A stretch of 64,000 bases of DNA from Acuticoccus sp039034015 (GCA_039034015.1 JBCCBM010000002.1:1-64000), one strand, 5' to 3'; numbered from the stretch's first letter, positions 51,302 to 59,977 are shown. The notes: generated by a model not told the origin, from the sequence alone. Program-made: numbers and translations.

Positions 51302-51401
51302 GGGCGGTTCTCGATCGAATGGAATCATTTGATCGAGAAAAACCGCCCGCTTTTCAGAGGATCGGGCATTTTTCTCGCGCCGTATGCGGCGCGAAATGCC
51401 C
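51302..51401. repeat. R1 double-hairpin repeat, copy a
   Basis: Hairpin 1 (51302-51348) has GGGCGGTT/AACCGCCC, CTCGATC/GATCGAG and an inner AATG/CATT around GAAT. Hairpin 2 (51364-51401, 38 bases) has GGGCATTT/AAATGCCC and CGCGCC/GGCGCG. The layout is identical to copy b at 51878-51980, but most stem bases differ, with matching changes on the other arm. Hairpin 2 lies within the 3' end of the minus-strand YbaK gene. Confidence 0.85.
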
Positions 51402-51830
51402 TAGCGCGAGTAGGTCGCCCCGGGTGGTCTCAAACACGCTGTTGGGTGCGCCGGCGGCGGCGAAGAGCGGGCCATCGCCGACCGCAGTGTCCAAAAATGT
51501 GGCAACCGGGGTGAGGTGGCCGATGGGCGACACGCCGCCGATGGCAAAGCCCGTGACCGCGCGCACCCGTTTGGGGTCGGCGCGGGTGAGGGGGGCGCCG
51601 ACGGCGGAAGCGCCAAGCGCCGGGTCCACCTGGCGGTCGCCTGGGACGAGGAGGAGGACGAGGTCCTCGCCTGCTGCAAAGATGAGCGACTTGATGATGG
51701 CCGCTTCCGCGCATCCGCAGGCGGCGGCCGCTTCGGCCGCGGTGCGGGTGGAGACGGGCATGGTCAAAACGGTGATGGCAACGCCTGCGGTTGCCGCGGC
51801 CTCGCGCACCCGTGTCACACTCTTTGCCAT
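51354..51830 (-). CDS. YbaK/EbsC-type aminoacyl-tRNA deacylase-like protein
   Basis: A 158-residue protein with the YbaK fold: AAAACGCAEAAIIKSLIF, the VPGDRQVDPALGA segment, and the GGVSPIGHLTPVATFLD active-site block. Family members hydrolyse mischarged tRNAs such as Cys-tRNA(Pro) or Ala-tRNA(Pro). The last 16 or so residues (from ALGHFAPHTARE) and the stop are encoded by hairpin 2 and the spacer of the R1 repeat, so the natural C-terminus was probably replaced. Confidence 0.86.
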   Translation of the reverse strand: MAKSVTRVREAAATAGVAITVLTMPVSTRTAAEAAAACGCAEAAIIKSLIFAAGEDLVLLLVPGDRQVDPALGASAVGAPLTRADPKRVRAVTGFAIGGVSPIGHLTPVATFLDTAVGDGPLFAAAGAPNSVFETTRGDLLALGHFAPHTAREKCPIL

Positions 51831-51877
51831 GGGGTGGCCCTTTCAGCGCCCGTCACCGGCGCGATAGAGTTGGGCGC

Positions 51878-51980
51878 CTAGAGCGTTTCTCGCTCAGGTG
51901 AAATCACCCGAGCGAGAAAAAACGCTCTAGACTCAAGGGGTCGAGCATCTTTTCTGCGCCCAAATGGGCGCAGGATGCTC
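51878..51980. repeat. R1 double-hairpin repeat, copy b
   Basis: Hairpin 1 (51878-51930) has CTAGAGCGTTT with its complement, CTCGCTC/GAGCGAG and the inner GGTG/CACC around AAAT. Hairpin 2 (51943-51980, 38 bases) has GAGCATC/GATGCTC and CTGCGCCC/GGGCGCAG. It ends 20 bases before the start codon of the acyl-CoA dehydrogenase gene, so it would lie in that mRNA's leader or promoter. Confidence 0.85.
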
Positions 51981-51999
51981 TAAGGGAGAGGATCGCACC

Positions 52000-53169
52000 A
52001 TGCGCAACGACATCGCCACCTTCGATTTCGGCCTCGGCGAAGATCTCGACATGTTGCGCGACACCGTGCGCTCCTACGCGGACGACACCATCGCCCCCAT
52101 CGCCGATGAGACCGACCGGACCAACACCTTCCCCCGCCATTTGTGGCCCACCATGGGCGACCTTGGCCTCCACGGCATTACGGTGGCGGAGGAGGATGGG
52201 GGCGCGGGCCTTGGCTATTTGGCCCACTGTGTTGCGATGGAAGAGGTCTCCCGCGCGTCAGGTTCGGTGGGGCTTTCCTATGGGGCGCACTCCAACCTTT
52301 GCGTGAACCAGATCGCCCGCAACGGCAACGCCGACCAAAAGGCGCGCTATCTGCCGGGCCTCATTTCGGGGAAGCATGTGGGCGCGCTTGCCATGTCCGA
52401 GCCGGGCTCGGGCTCCGACGTTGTCTCCATGAGCACGAAGGCCGAAAAGCGCGGCGACCGCTATGTGCTGAACGGTTCAAAATTTTGGATCACCAACGGG
52501 CCGGTGGCCGAAGTGTTGGTGGTTTATGCCAAGACCGACCCCACCGCCGGGCCGCGGGGGATCACCGCCTTCCTGATCGAAAAGGGGATGGCGGGCTTCT
52601 CCACCGCCCAAAAGCTCGACAAATTGGGCATGCGCGGCTCCGACACCTGCGAATTGTTGTTTGAGGACTGTGAGGTGCCGGAGGAGAATGTGCTCGGCGC
52701 CGAGGGGCGCGGCGTCAACGTTTTGATGTCGGGCCTTGATTATGAGCGGGTGGTGCTTGCCGCCGGGCCGCTTGGATTGATGCAGGCCGCTTACGACATC
52801 GTGATGCCCTACGTTCACGAGCGCAAACAGTTCGGCAAACCCATCGGCACCTTCCAGCTCATGCAGGGCAAGCTTGCCGACATGTACGTCACCATGAATG
52901 CCTGCAAAGCGTACGTTTACGCGGTGGCCAAAGCGTGTGACGAGGGGCGCACCACGCGCGAGGATGCCGCCGGCGCCATCCTCTATGCCGCCGAAAAAGC
53001 GACACAAATTGCCCTCGACGCCATCCAGACCCTCGGCGGCAACGGCTACATCAACGACTACGCCACCGGCCGCCTGTTGCGTGATGCAAAGCTCTACGAA
53101 ATTGGCGCGGGCACGAGCGAAATCCGCCGAATGCTCATTGGCCGAGAGCTTTTTGAAAAGACTGCTTAA
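52000..53169 (+). CDS. Isovaleryl-CoA dehydrogenase-type acyl-CoA dehydrogenase
   Basis: A 389-residue flavoprotein. Seen are AMSEPGSGSDVVSMST (FAD/substrate), the NGSKFWITNGP loop, YVHERKQFGKPIG, and the C-terminal QTLGGNGYINDYATGRLLRD and EIGAGTSEIRRMLIGREL. The catalytic base appears to be E249 in GLDYERVVLAAGPLG, the position used by isovaleryl-CoA dehydrogenase rather than the C-terminal site of other members. This supports a role in leucine breakdown. GGGAGAGG precedes ATG 52000. No other leucine-pathway gene is adjacent. Confidence 0.92.
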   Translation: MRNDIATFDFGLGEDLDMLRDTVRSYADDTIAPIADETDRTNTFPRHLWPTMGDLGLHGITVAEEDGGAGLGYLAHCVAMEEVSRASGSVGLSYGAHSNLCVNQIARNGNADQKARYLPGLISGKHVGALAMSEPGSGSDVVSMSTKAEKRGDRYVLNGSKFWITNGPVAEVLVVYAKTDPTAGPRGITAFLIEKGMAGFSTAQKLDKLGMRGSDTCELLFEDCEVPEENVLGAEGRGVNVLMSGLDYERVVLAAGPLGLMQAAYDIVMPYVHERKQFGKPIGTFQLMQGKLADMYVTMNACKAYVYAVAKACDEGRTTREDAAGAILYAAEKATQIALDAIQTLGGNGYINDYATGRLLRDAKLYEIGAGTSEIRRMLIGRELFEKTA

Positions 53170-53321
53170 CCATTCGGTCGATTGCGCGTTCTGTGATTTG
53201 CCGTAAATTTTTGCATAGAACGGGCGTGATTGAGGCAGGCTTTGCCACGGACTTGCCACAATCAAGGCAGACCATCCTAACTCACGTCTGTCGGTCAGGG
53301 GTTGTTTGCGGAGATTGGCTG

Positions 53322-53558
53322 ATGTCGTTGCTGGATTATTGGACGGCGCGGTGGACCCAGCCGTTTTGCTCCCACCGTTGGACCCTTGTGGGGTTTGCGG
53401 ACGACTCGCGCGAAGGGTGGGTGCGGGTGGAACGGTGCAGCGCGTGCGGCGCCTACCGCCAGGTGGCGCCGGGTGAAACACGCCGCGTGACGAGCGGCCT
53501 CACGGTCGCCGCCGCTGAACGCGCACGGGCGGTGGAGAAGGACTTGTCGCTCACCTAA
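53322..53558 (+). CDS. Small putative zinc-binding protein
   Basis: A 78-residue protein. Cys16, His18, Cys39 and Cys42 (FCSHRWT and RCSACGAYR) could bind one zinc in a ribbon-like fold. An earlier start (53193) would add residues without pattern, so ATG 53322 is chosen. It converges with the LysR gene, with only one base between their ends. Family not recognised. Confidence 0.6.
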   Translation: MSLLDYWTARWTQPFCSHRWTLVGFADDSREGWVRVERCSACGAYRQVAPGETRRVTSGLTVAAAERARAVEKDLSLT

Positions 53559-53559
53559 T

Positions 53560-54477
53560 TTAGGCGGGCGCAGTCGCCTCGCCCAGCGCGCCGAGCGCCG
53601 CGTCCCGCAAGCGCTCCACATCGCGGTAACCCTCGCGCCCGCGCCGCACGATGAGCTGAAGCTGCCGCCCCTCGCCGGCCGGCACAATGGTGGCCGACGA
53701 CAGCCCCTCCAGCGCCGCCGGATTTTGCCGCACAAAGGGTTCCGGAACGAGGGTTTGCCCCATCCCCGCGCGCACCAGGCTGATGAGGGTTGCAAACGAA
53801 GACGGGCCGATCTTGGTCTTGATGGCCGCGCCCGCACGGGCGTTTGCCCGGCGGATCGCCTCGGTCACCACATCGCGAAAACAATTGCCCTCCTGCATCA
53901 GGAGGAGGGGGCCGGCAAGATCATCCACCGTCACCGTCTCGCCCGGAAGGCGAGGCAGGCTGATTGCGGACAACCCCTCCTCCGTGAGCGGTAGGGCGAC
54001 CAGCGAGCCCACCCGCGGCGAGGTGGCGGTGATTGCAAAATCAAGCGTGTCGGCGTTGACGGCAAGCTCCAGCGCGTCCGTCCGATCCTCCACAAAGTCA
54101 ATCTGCGCTTTGTCGTTGAGCGTCGTCAGCGCGGTGAGGAACGCGGGCGCAAAATAGGGCGCAATGGTCGGCAACACGCCAAAGCGCAGCTTTCGCCCCA
54201 AAAGCACACCGTCGCCCGAGGTTGTGCGCTGCACGCGGTAGAACGAATCCATAATCTCGCGTGCTGCCTCCAGCACCTCCGCGCCCTCGGCGGTGATGGT
54301 GGCCGAGCCGTGGCGCCGCTCCACCAGCGTGACGCCCAGAAGCTCTTCCATCCGCTTCAACTGCGCCGACAGCGTCGGCTGGGAAATGCCGCACGCCTCC
54401 GCCGCGCGGGACAACGATCCCTCCGCGGCGATCGCAATAAAATACTCAAGATCCCGAAAGCGCAGCAGCTTCATCAT
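53560..54477 (-). CDS. LysR-type regulator, OxyR-like
   Basis: A 305-residue regulator. The N-terminal winged helix has FIAIAAEGSLSRAAEACGIS and QPTLSAQLKRMEELLG, and the C-terminal effector domain includes LRFGVLPTIAPYFAP and LISLVRAGMGQTLVPEPFV. In the effector domain a lone cysteine, C199 (MQEGNCFRDVV), falls where E. coli OxyR has its peroxide-sensing Cys199, but the partner cysteine about nine residues later is absent. It may sense oxidants through a single thiol or not at all. Start ATG 54477 or 54474. Confidence 0.83.
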   Translation of the reverse strand: MMKLLRFRDLEYFIAIAAEGSLSRAAEACGISQPTLSAQLKRMEELLGVTLVERRHGSATITAEGAEVLEAAREIMDSFYRVQRTTSGDGVLLGRKLRFGVLPTIAPYFAPAFLTALTTLNDKAQIDFVEDRTDALELAVNADTLDFAITATSPRVGSLVALPLTEEGLSAISLPRLPGETVTVDDLAGPLLLMQEGNCFRDVVTEAIRRANARAGAAIKTKIGPSSFATLISLVRAGMGQTLVPEPFVRQNPAALEGLSSATIVPAGEGRQLQLIVRRGREGYRDVERLRDAALGALGEATAPA

Positions 54478-54594
54478 GGTGAGCACCCCGCCGATGGTCG
54501 CGTGACGGGGCCTCCCAACCCCGTCAGCAGTGTTCTTCCAACTTCGCACACAAACCGCAATGGCGCCGCAACGGCCGCGGGGCGTTGCACAGCG

Positions 54595-55974
54595 TCACAG
54601 CCCAAACCACCACTGCGCAAGCGCCAAGAACGCGAAAAAGCCGATCACATCCGTGAGCGTTGTCAAAAACACCGACGACGCCACCGCAGGGTCCGCGCCC
54701 AACTTGTCGAGTAGCATGGGCAAAACTGCGCCAAAAAACCCCGCGCACACAATGTTGAAGACGATGGCCGCGGCAATCACCACCCCAAGCTCAATGTTGA
54801 GAAACCAGATGGCCGCCACAATGCCCACCGCAACGCAGACGGCCGCCCCGTTCATCAGCGCGACCAAGATTTCCCGCCCGACCACGCGCAAAATATTCTT
54901 CCGGTTGATCTGACGCTGGCTGATGGCGCGCACGGTGACGGTCATCGCTTGGATGCCCGCATTTCCCCCCAGCGCCGTCACCACCGGCATCAGGATCGCA
55001 AGCGCCACCATCGCCTCGATCGTGCCATCAAAGAGCGCGATCACCGCCGAGGCCAAGAACGCGGTTCCCATGTTGATCATCAGCCAGGGGATGCGGCTCT
55101 TGGCGACATAAACCGCCGTGTCGGAGAGTTCTGCATCGCCCGCACCGGCAAGGTTGCGGATGTCCTCCTCGGCTTCCGCTTGGATGACGTCGACAATGTC
55201 ATCGATGGTGAGGATGCCGGCGAGCCGCTCCCCCTCGTCCACCACGGCGGCGGAAAGGAGGTTGTAGCGCTGAAAGATCCGCGCGGCCTCCTCCTGGTCG
55301 AGCGCGGCGGCGATGGTGCGCGGCGCCTCATCCATGATTTCGGTGATTTTAACCGGCCGCATGGTGCGCAAGAGCCGGTCGAGCGCGACCGTGCCCAGAA
55401 GGCGAAACGAGGCGTCCACCACAAAGATTTGGTTAAACGCGTCGGGAAGGTCGGCCTCCTCGCGCAAGGTGTCGATCACCTGGCCCACCGTCCAGAAGGG
55501 GGGCATTGCCACAAAATCAGTTTGCATGCGCCGGCCGGCGCTCTCTTCGGGAAAGTCGAGGCTGCGTTTGAGCCGGTGCCGCATCGCAAACGGCAGCTCG
55601 GCCAAGATTTCGTCCGACTGCGCATCCTCAAGATCTTCCAGGATGAAGACGGCATCATCCGAATCAAGGTCCGCGAGACCCTCCGCCACCGCCTTCGCGC
55701 CAAGCTCTGAGAGGATTTGAACGCGCACCGGCTCATCGAGCTCGGTGAGTGCGGTGAAGTCGAAATCTGCGCCCAGAAGCCGCACAAAGTCGACCCGTTC
55801 CCCCGCGCCGAGCCGGGCGACAATTTCGGCAACATCGGTCTCGTGAAGGTCCTCGGTGAGGCTTTTGAGGGAGGGGGCATCCCCCCGCGCCACAAGGTCC
55901 GCCGCCTCGGAGAAGAGGGCCTCGTCGACCTCGCCATCGGTGGGTTCGGCGCGGTCGGGCTCGGCCATCCTCAA
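54595..55974 (-). CDS. mgtE: Magnesium transporter MgtE
   Basis: A 459-residue Mg2+ channel. The cytosolic N domain (about 20-130) has LHETDVAEIVARLGAGER. The paired CBS domains (about 135-260) contain TVGQVIDTLR and VVDEGERLAGILTIDDIVDV. Five membrane helices follow, with the selectivity segment MPVVTALGGNAGIQAMTVTVRA. Complete and normal in length. It is divergent from the RTX gene with about 90 bases between the starts. No Mg-sensing leader could be recognised. Confidence 0.95.
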   Translation of the reverse strand: MRMAEPDRAEPTDGEVDEALFSEAADLVARGDAPSLKSLTEDLHETDVAEIVARLGAGERVDFVRLLGADFDFTALTELDEPVRVQILSELGAKAVAEGLADLDSDDAVFILEDLEDAQSDEILAELPFAMRHRLKRSLDFPEESAGRRMQTDFVAMPPFWTVGQVIDTLREEADLPDAFNQIFVVDASFRLLGTVALDRLLRTMRPVKITEIMDEAPRTIAAALDQEEAARIFQRYNLLSAAVVDEGERLAGILTIDDIVDVIQAEAEEDIRNLAGAGDAELSDTAVYVAKSRIPWLMINMGTAFLASAVIALFDGTIEAMVALAILMPVVTALGGNAGIQAMTVTVRAISQRQINRKNILRVVGREILVALMNGAAVCVAVGIVAAIWFLNIELGVVIAAAIVFNIVCAGFFGAVLPMLLDKLGADPAVASSVFLTTLTDVIGFFAFLALAQWWFGL

Positions 55975-56064
55975 TCCTCTCCATGCAAGGTTGCGCCGCT
56001 ACTATCACCGAACGGGCATGCCGGAAACTGCCCGCAACCGCTTCCGCCCGCCAACGGTGCCACC

Positions 56065-57681
56065 ATGGGGGAGATGACCATCCGTCCGCCGCGCCCCACC
56101 GTGTCCCCCACCGTGTCCCCCACCGCCGACCCCCTTGCCGTCCTGGTCGACGGGTTGGCGCTGCACGACGACACGCTGGTCGCCCGCGGTGACGGCGAAC
56201 GGGCCCGCGGCGGCGCAGGGGACGACCATATCTCCGCCATCAACGGCGCCCGCGCGCTCGGCAACAGCGGCGATGACACCGTGTCCGCCTTTGGCGAGGG
56301 CGCCTTTGCCCACGGCGGCGGCGGCAACGACCTCCTGCGCGCCCGGGGCGGGCTTGACGCGCCCCACACCCTTGTCGGCGGCCAAGGCCAAGACACGTTT
56401 CAGCTCTTTCCAAACAGCTTTGCCATCATCGCCGACTTTTCCCGCCGCGATGACATCATCGATCTACGCCGCCACGACGGCCTCACCCCCGCCCAGATCG
56501 CCACCATCGCCACCACCCACGACGGGCGGCCGGCGACAGCGCTGCGCATCGAGGGCGAAACGGTGGCGCTCGTCCTGGGCGCTGCAAGCCCCCGCCCCTG
56601 GCACTTTGTGTTCGACGAAAACGTCATCACCGGAACCCATGCGGACGACACCCTCACCGGCACCCGCGGCAGCGACACCCTGGTCGGCCGGGCGGGCAAC
56701 GACCTGATCGACGGCGGGCGCGGCGGCCACGACATCGTGCGCGCCGGCGCCGGCGATGACACGGTGACCGTCGGCATCGGCACGGCCTATGTGGACCTTG
56801 GCGCCGGCAATGATCGCCTCGTGATCAACAAGGTCGGCCACCTCACCGCCGATGGCGGGGCCGGCGACGATGCCATCACCGGCGGCCACGAGGCCGACCA
56901 CATCACCGGCGGCACCGGCAACGACACCCTGCGCGCCCGCAGCGGCAACGACACCATCGACGCCGGCGCCGGCGATGACAGCGTCTTTGGCGGCGCAGGC
57001 CGCGATCAGATCCACCTTGGCGCCGGCCACGATTTTGCCCTCGGCGATGGCACACTCCACGGCGGCGCCGGGAACGACCGCATTCTGGGCGGCTTTGAAG
57101 CCAACCTCCTCGACGGCGGCGAGGGCAACGACGTCATCAAAAGCCAGGGCGGGGCCACCACGCTCCTGGGCGGCGCCGGTGATGACGACCTCCTGGCAGG
57201 CTACGCTCTGCCGGGCAACCCGGCCCGCGGCGCGACCCTATCCGGCGGGGAGGGCAACGACACGCTGCGCGGCCACACCGCCTCCGACCAACTCTTCGGC
57301 GACACCGGCAACGACCGCCTCTTCGGCAACGCCGGCAGTGACACCCTCGACGGCGGCCCCGGCCAAGACACCCTGGAAGGCGGCAGCGGCAACGATCGTC
57401 TGATTGCCGCGGTGGGCGATAACACGCTGAACGGCGGCGCCGATGACGACCATTTTGTCCTCACCGGCGGCCAAAACACCGTCCGCGGCCACAGCGGCGC
57501 CGACACATTTGACGTCTCCGGCGGCCTCACCGATCTCCTCGATTTCACCCCCGGCCTCGACACGTTGCTGATTGCGCCGCCCATCGAGACCGTCACCCAC
57601 CGCGCGGACGGCGCAACAGTGATTGCCTTCGACGGCGGAGCGCTGACGGTGCACGGCCACGCGCCTGATGACCTTCTCTGA
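56065..57681 (+). CDS. RTX-repeat (hemolysin-type calcium-binding) protein
   Basis: A 538-residue protein with an N-terminal Pro/Thr/Ser stretch and then many glycine-rich nonapeptides of the GGxGxDxLx type, in two blocks (about 45-95 and 190-450; for example TGTRGSDTLVGRAGNDLIDG and DGGPGQDTLEGGSGNDRL). These bind Ca2+ in a beta-roll, usually after export by a type I system. There is no Sec signal and no catalytic domain, and no HlyB-type transporter is adjacent. ATG 56065 is chosen; ATG 56074 is possible. Confidence 0.87.
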   Translation: MGEMTIRPPRPTVSPTVSPTADPLAVLVDGLALHDDTLVARGDGERARGGAGDDHISAINGARALGNSGDDTVSAFGEGAFAHGGGGNDLLRARGGLDAPHTLVGGQGQDTFQLFPNSFAIIADFSRRDDIIDLRRHDGLTPAQIATIATTHDGRPATALRIEGETVALVLGAASPRPWHFVFDENVITGTHADDTLTGTRGSDTLVGRAGNDLIDGGRGGHDIVRAGAGDDTVTVGIGTAYVDLGAGNDRLVINKVGHLTADGGAGDDAITGGHEADHITGGTGNDTLRARSGNDTIDAGAGDDSVFGGAGRDQIHLGAGHDFALGDGTLHGGAGNDRILGGFEANLLDGGEGNDVIKSQGGATTLLGGAGDDDLLAGYALPGNPARGATLSGGEGNDTLRGHTASDQLFGDTGNDRLFGNAGSDTLDGGPGQDTLEGGSGNDRLIAAVGDNTLNGGADDDHFVLTGGQNTVRGHSGADTFDVSGGLTDLLDFTPGLDTLLIAPPIETVTHRADGATVIAFDGGALTVHGHAPDDLL

Positions 57682-57694
57682 CGCCGCTGCGCCC

Positions 57695-58092
57695 TCAGAG
57701 TGACCCATCGACTGTGTTGTCTGCTGCACCGCCGCAGCGAGGCGTTTCCCACCGAAGTCGGCTGTTGCCGACTTCGGCATCCAAGATGCCCAAATCGCGT
57801 TCGCGATTTGGGTGCGCTCCCCCATCTCGCCGATGGGCAGGTGCCATGGAGAAGGATCTCTGATCCTTCTCCATGGCACCTTCTCCAGAGTTGGTCGGGC
57901 TGTGGCGGCGTCAAGGGCCCGTGCTCGCCATGCTCACCCCCGAAGAGGGGGCTCCGCGTGGCCGCGAACTGCGCTTGCCGCAGTTCGCCATCAAAAGACG
58001 AATGTTCGCGAAGCAAACATTCGGGCGAACCCTTGACCCCGCCACAGCCCTCGAGGGCGGCGGCTTGGTCGAACGGCGCATCAGTATGAACC
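57695..58092 (+). repeat. R3 large mosaic hairpin repeat, copy 2
   Basis: A non-coding repeat of about 400 bp. Hairpins are at 57752-57777 (11 bp), 57789-57812 (11 bp), 57821-57837 (CCCATC/GATGGG) and 57840-57880 (a perfect 19-bp stem). A 21-base long-range stem joins 57897-57917 with 58030-58050 with one mismatch. It encloses CCCCCGAAGAGGGGG, a 10-bp GCGAACTGCG hairpin and a CGAATGTT/AACATTCG hairpin. The right end (GGCGCATCAGTATGAACC) matches the end of copy 1; the left boundary is approximate. Confidence 0.82.
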
Positions 58093-58347
58093 GATCGCGC
58101 CGGACGAAAGGGCACACGTCTATGGCGTCGCGGCCGTTTGCGCCGACCTGGGCAAACGTTGGCGCAATGACCATTGGCAGCTTTCAACCTTTGGGCAGTT
58201 CTCGCAGGACCTGTTTGTTAAGGATCCAGAGCTTGGCAGCATCCCACCGCCCCGCTCACCCCCATTGGGGCTGGCCGCAACACAGAACCTCCCGTGTTGC
58301 CGTTCACGGTCGGTTTGCGCCGCCGCTGCTCGCGGCGCGCGAGCCGG
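58093..58347. other. Intergenic spacer between R3 and the kinase gene
   Basis: About 255 bases with no supported gene on either strand. With the adjoining R3 element this makes a non-coding gap of about 665 bases between the RTX gene and the dihydroxyacetone kinase gene. No terminator for either gene was recognised. Confidence 0.4.
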
Positions 58348-59964
58348 CTACTTGGCGAGCTCCTCCAACAGCCGGGCGACGGCCTCGGCGCCGGGGTCGT
58401 TGTGGCCGGAAAGGCTGGCCTCGGAGAGGTAGCTGGCGCGGCCGGCGCGGGCGCGGGTGATCTTTGCGGTGGCGTCAGCGCCGGCGCGGGCGGCCTTTGC
58501 TGCGGCGGGAAGGCCCTGGGGCAAGGCGTCAAGCGCGGGGGCAAGGGCGTCAATCATGGTGCGGTCGCCAGGGCGCGCGCCGCCCACCTCCTCCACCCGT
58601 TGGAGGCCGGCCTTCAGCGCGCCAAATACATCGTGCCCGCCGGCCAAAGCGTCGCCCGCTGCGGCAAAGTAAATGGCGAGTAGCACGCCTGACGAGCCGC
58701 CCATGGTCTGGCTGAGTTCTAGGCCGATGGCGCGCATCAACTGCGTGCGGTCCGCAAGGGGGAGGCGGTCGAGCGCGCCCTCCAGGGCCCGGGCGGCGGT
58801 GGCAAGGGTGGAGCCGGTGTCCCCATCGCCGGACTTTGCGTCGAGCGCGTTGAGGTCCGCCTCCGCCGCCGCCATGATCCCGCAGCATTTGGCAAGGAGC
58901 GCGCGCATCTCACCATCGGCCGACGGCATTGGCTTGATGGGGGTGAGCCCGTCCGGCAGCGGCACGACCGCGGGCGCGCCCACCTTGTGGCAGCCCGTCC
59001 ACGCGGGGAGCGGCACAGGGGCGGTGAGCGCGGCAACCGTTGCGTCATCCGCCGGCAAGAGCGAGACGGAAAAACCCCGCATGTCGAGCGAGGTCATCAG
59101 CGGGGCAGGGCCGATCAGCCAGCCAATGTCACCCCCAATGGCCGATTGGCACAAAGCATCGGCAAGCACGCCCATCTCAAGCGGGGTCGCGCCGCCAAGA
59201 TTGTTGAGAAGCGCCACAAAAGGCCCGCGCTCCATTTCTGGGCGAAGGCGCTCCACCACCATGGCCATGGCGCCGGTGGCGGTCTCAAAATCCACCTGCG
59301 TGATGCCCGCCTCACCGTGGATGCCAAGGCCAAGCTCGGCCTTGCCCTTGCCGATGCGCTCCTCCTTGGGGGAGCCGGGGATGGTGCATGTGTCGAGCGA
59401 CATGCCAATGGATTCAACGCCCGCAATCACCCGCTCGGCCGCATCGGTCACCGCGTCAAGATCGGCGCCCTCGTCGGCCAGCGCGCCGGCCACCTTGTGG
59501 ACGAACAGCGTGCCGGCGACGCCTCGCGCCTGGGGAAGGTCGGGCAGGGCCGCATCATCATCCACAATCACCATGGAGACTTTGAGCCCCTGTGCCCGCG
59601 CCCGCTCGGCCGCAAGGCCAAAGTTGAGGCGGTCGCCGGTATAGTTCTTCACGATGAGGAGGCAGCCCGCGGGCCCCGTGACGGCCAAAATGCCGGCAAG
59701 CACCGCATCGACGGACGGGGAGGCAAACACCTCGCCGCAGACCGCGGCCGTCAGCATCCCCGGGCCCACAAAACCCGCGTGGCTCGGCTCATGACCCGAC
59801 CCGCCGCCGGAAATCAGCGCGACCTTGTCCTTTGCCCAATCGCTGCGCACGACCACCTTGATGTGCGGGTAGCCGTCCAGCCGCGCAAGGGCGCCGGAGG
59901 CGCGCAAAAGCCCGTCGATCGCCTCGGTGACCAGCGTTTCCTTGGCGTTGATGAACTGGTCCAT
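58348..59964 (-). CDS. Dihydroxyacetone kinase, fused DhaK-DhaL (ATP-dependent type)
   Basis: A 538-residue kinase. The DhaK part (1-330) has ISGGGSGHEPSHAGFVGPGM and the substrate-binding H216 (GLGIHGEAG), which forms a hemiaminal with the ketone. The DhaL part (about 350-538) has DAKSGDGDTGSTLATAARAL, whose aspartates hold Mg-ATP, and TMGGSSGVLLAIYF. The fused form uses ATP directly, unlike the PTS-linked E. coli enzyme. It is last in an operon with a sugar/polyol ABC transporter, so the imported compound may yield dihydroxyacetone or a related ketose. Confidence 0.94.
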   Translation of the reverse strand: MDQFINAKETLVTEAIDGLLRASGALARLDGYPHIKVVVRSDWAKDKVALISGGGSGHEPSHAGFVGPGMLTAAVCGEVFASPSVDAVLAGILAVTGPAGCLLIVKNYTGDRLNFGLAAERARAQGLKVSMVIVDDDAALPDLPQARGVAGTLFVHKVAGALADEGADLDAVTDAAERVIAGVESIGMSLDTCTIPGSPKEERIGKGKAELGLGIHGEAGITQVDFETATGAMAMVVERLRPEMERGPFVALLNNLGGATPLEMGVLADALCQSAIGGDIGWLIGPAPLMTSLDMRGFSVSLLPADDATVAALTAPVPLPAWTGCHKVGAPAVVPLPDGLTPIKPMPSADGEMRALLAKCCGIMAAAEADLNALDAKSGDGDTGSTLATAARALEGALDRLPLADRTQLMRAIGLELSQTMGGSSGVLLAIYFAAAGDALAGGHDVFGALKAGLQRVEEVGGARPGDRTMIDALAPALDALPQGLPAAAKAARAGADATAKITRARAGRASYLSEASLSGHNDPGAEAVARLLEELAK

Positions 59965-59977
59965 AAAAGTGTCCTCG

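Noticed and set aside
51516..51881. 121-codon plus-strand frame opposite YbaK
   Set aside because: Antisense to a gene with clear YbaK motifs; no domain of its own.
55975..56064. Magnesium-sensing leader upstream of mgtE
   Set aside because: The gap to the divergent gene is about 90 bases and shows no M-box-like conserved segments.
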